A stretch of 5,644 nt of DNA, from positions 1 to 5,644 of the forward strand of contig DNDT01000417.1 in assembly GCA_003487525.1 (NCBI GenBank), read 5' to 3'. A model generated the notes under the pieces. The model saw nothing but the letters and a program-made list of their open reading frames with translations, ran no database searches and was not told the DNA's origin. Source of the DNA: Flavobacteriales bacterium (lineage in GTDB: Bacteria > Bacteroidota > Bacteroidia > Flavobacteriales_E > Vicingaceae). The position numbers were made by a program, and so were the translations under genes. Within the stretch, counting starts at the first letter, position 1; each line of letters starts with the position of its first letter. Below, piece after piece: positions 5,542-5,644 of this stretch.

Positions 5542-5586
5542 ATGGGGTTCAAGGGGTCGGAGGTTCAAATCCTCTCGTCCCGACCA
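5542..5586 (+). other. Attachment site (attR-like): 3' fragment of tRNA-Pro(GGG)
   Basis: The sequence reads as the 3' part of a proline tRNA. Anticodon loop ATGGGGT (5542-5548, anticodon GGG at 5544-5546) is followed by stem half TCAAG and variable loop GGGTC. The T arm is GGAGG-TTCAAAT-CCTCT (5559-5575), then acceptor half CGTCCCG, discriminator A and CCA (5583-5586). From the variable loop onward it matches the pattern of bacterial tRNA-Pro. The 5' half (acceptor CGGGACG, D arm, stem CTTGA) is absent, so this is not a functional tRNA gene. Such a fragment beside an integrase promoter is the duplicated end left by integration into a tRNA gene. The fragment keeps the original chromosomal 3' end, so an intact tRNA-Pro is expected at the other end of the element. 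The exact left edge of the core cannot be set without that copy. Confidence 0.85.
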
Positions 5587-5595
5587 ATTTTTCTT

Positions 5596-5631
5596 AAGGT
5601 TTTGCGGAGTTATTCGCAAAACCTTTTTTTT
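5596..5631 (+). terminator. Rho-independent terminator after the tRNA-Pro fragment
   Basis: AAGGTTTTGCG (5596-5606) and CGCAAAACCTT (5615-5625) form a perfect 11-bp stem with an 8-base loop, and an eight-T tract covers 5624-5631. It begins 10 bases after the CCA end, as expected for the native terminator of the tRNA-Pro gene. Integration has separated it from the promoter-bearing 5' half. It acts on plus-strand transcription only. Confidence 0.92.
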
Positions 5632-5644
5632 ATGCCCGGATACA

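Noticed and set aside
5535..5586. Complete tRNA-Pro with anticodon TGG read from TTTGGGA at 5535-5541
   Set aside because: The spacing to the variable loop is 11 bases instead of 5 and no 5' acceptor, D arm or anticodon stem half is present upstream, so only a 3' fragment with anticodon GGG is supported.
1..5644. CRISPR array or insertion sequence ends
   Set aside because: No regularly spaced repeats with unique spacers, no transposase frame and no terminal inverted repeat pair were found.

Overview
The window looks like the integrase end of a genomic island or integrative element in a bacterium, most likely a proteobacterium. The grounds are Shine-Dalgarno led genes, a CCA-encoding proline tRNA 3' end, a P4-like tyrosine integrase and a Dcm/Vsr pair. 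No gene here fixes the genus. Nothing visible is core metabolism; almost every gene acts on DNA or looks like island cargo.

Left part (2-1668): the C-terminal part of a cytosine-C5 DNA methyltransferase runs in from the left edge. It is followed after 9 bases by a complete Vsr mismatch endonuclease. Convergent with them is a 180-residue protein with a NERD/PD-(D/E)XK-like nuclease signature. It has no recognised specificity but is well placed to be the restriction partner of the methyltransferase.

Middle part (1669-4031): a 154-base divergent control region with short direct repeats separates the nuclease from a 67-residue Cro/CI-type regulator. A rightward cluster follows: a doubtful small membrane peptide, a GNAT acetyltransferase, a HEAT-repeat protein whose start is 3 bases from the acetyltransferase stop, and an AT-rich 227-residue protein with a second, different PD-(D/E)XK-like signature. 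The last three form a plausible undescribed cargo module, perhaps defence, but that function is inference from context.

Right part (4032-5644): a 404-residue tyrosine integrase reads leftward from a recognisable sigma-70-type promoter whose spacer carries a 12-bp perfect palindrome. Tandem 12-base repeats lie in its leader. Beyond the promoter, the 3' part of tRNA-Pro(GGG), from anticodon loop to CCA, marks the right attachment site. It is followed by a perfect 11-bp rho-independent terminator that probably belonged to the original tRNA gene. This layout predicts that an intact tRNA-Pro(GGG) lies at the far left end of the element, outside the window.
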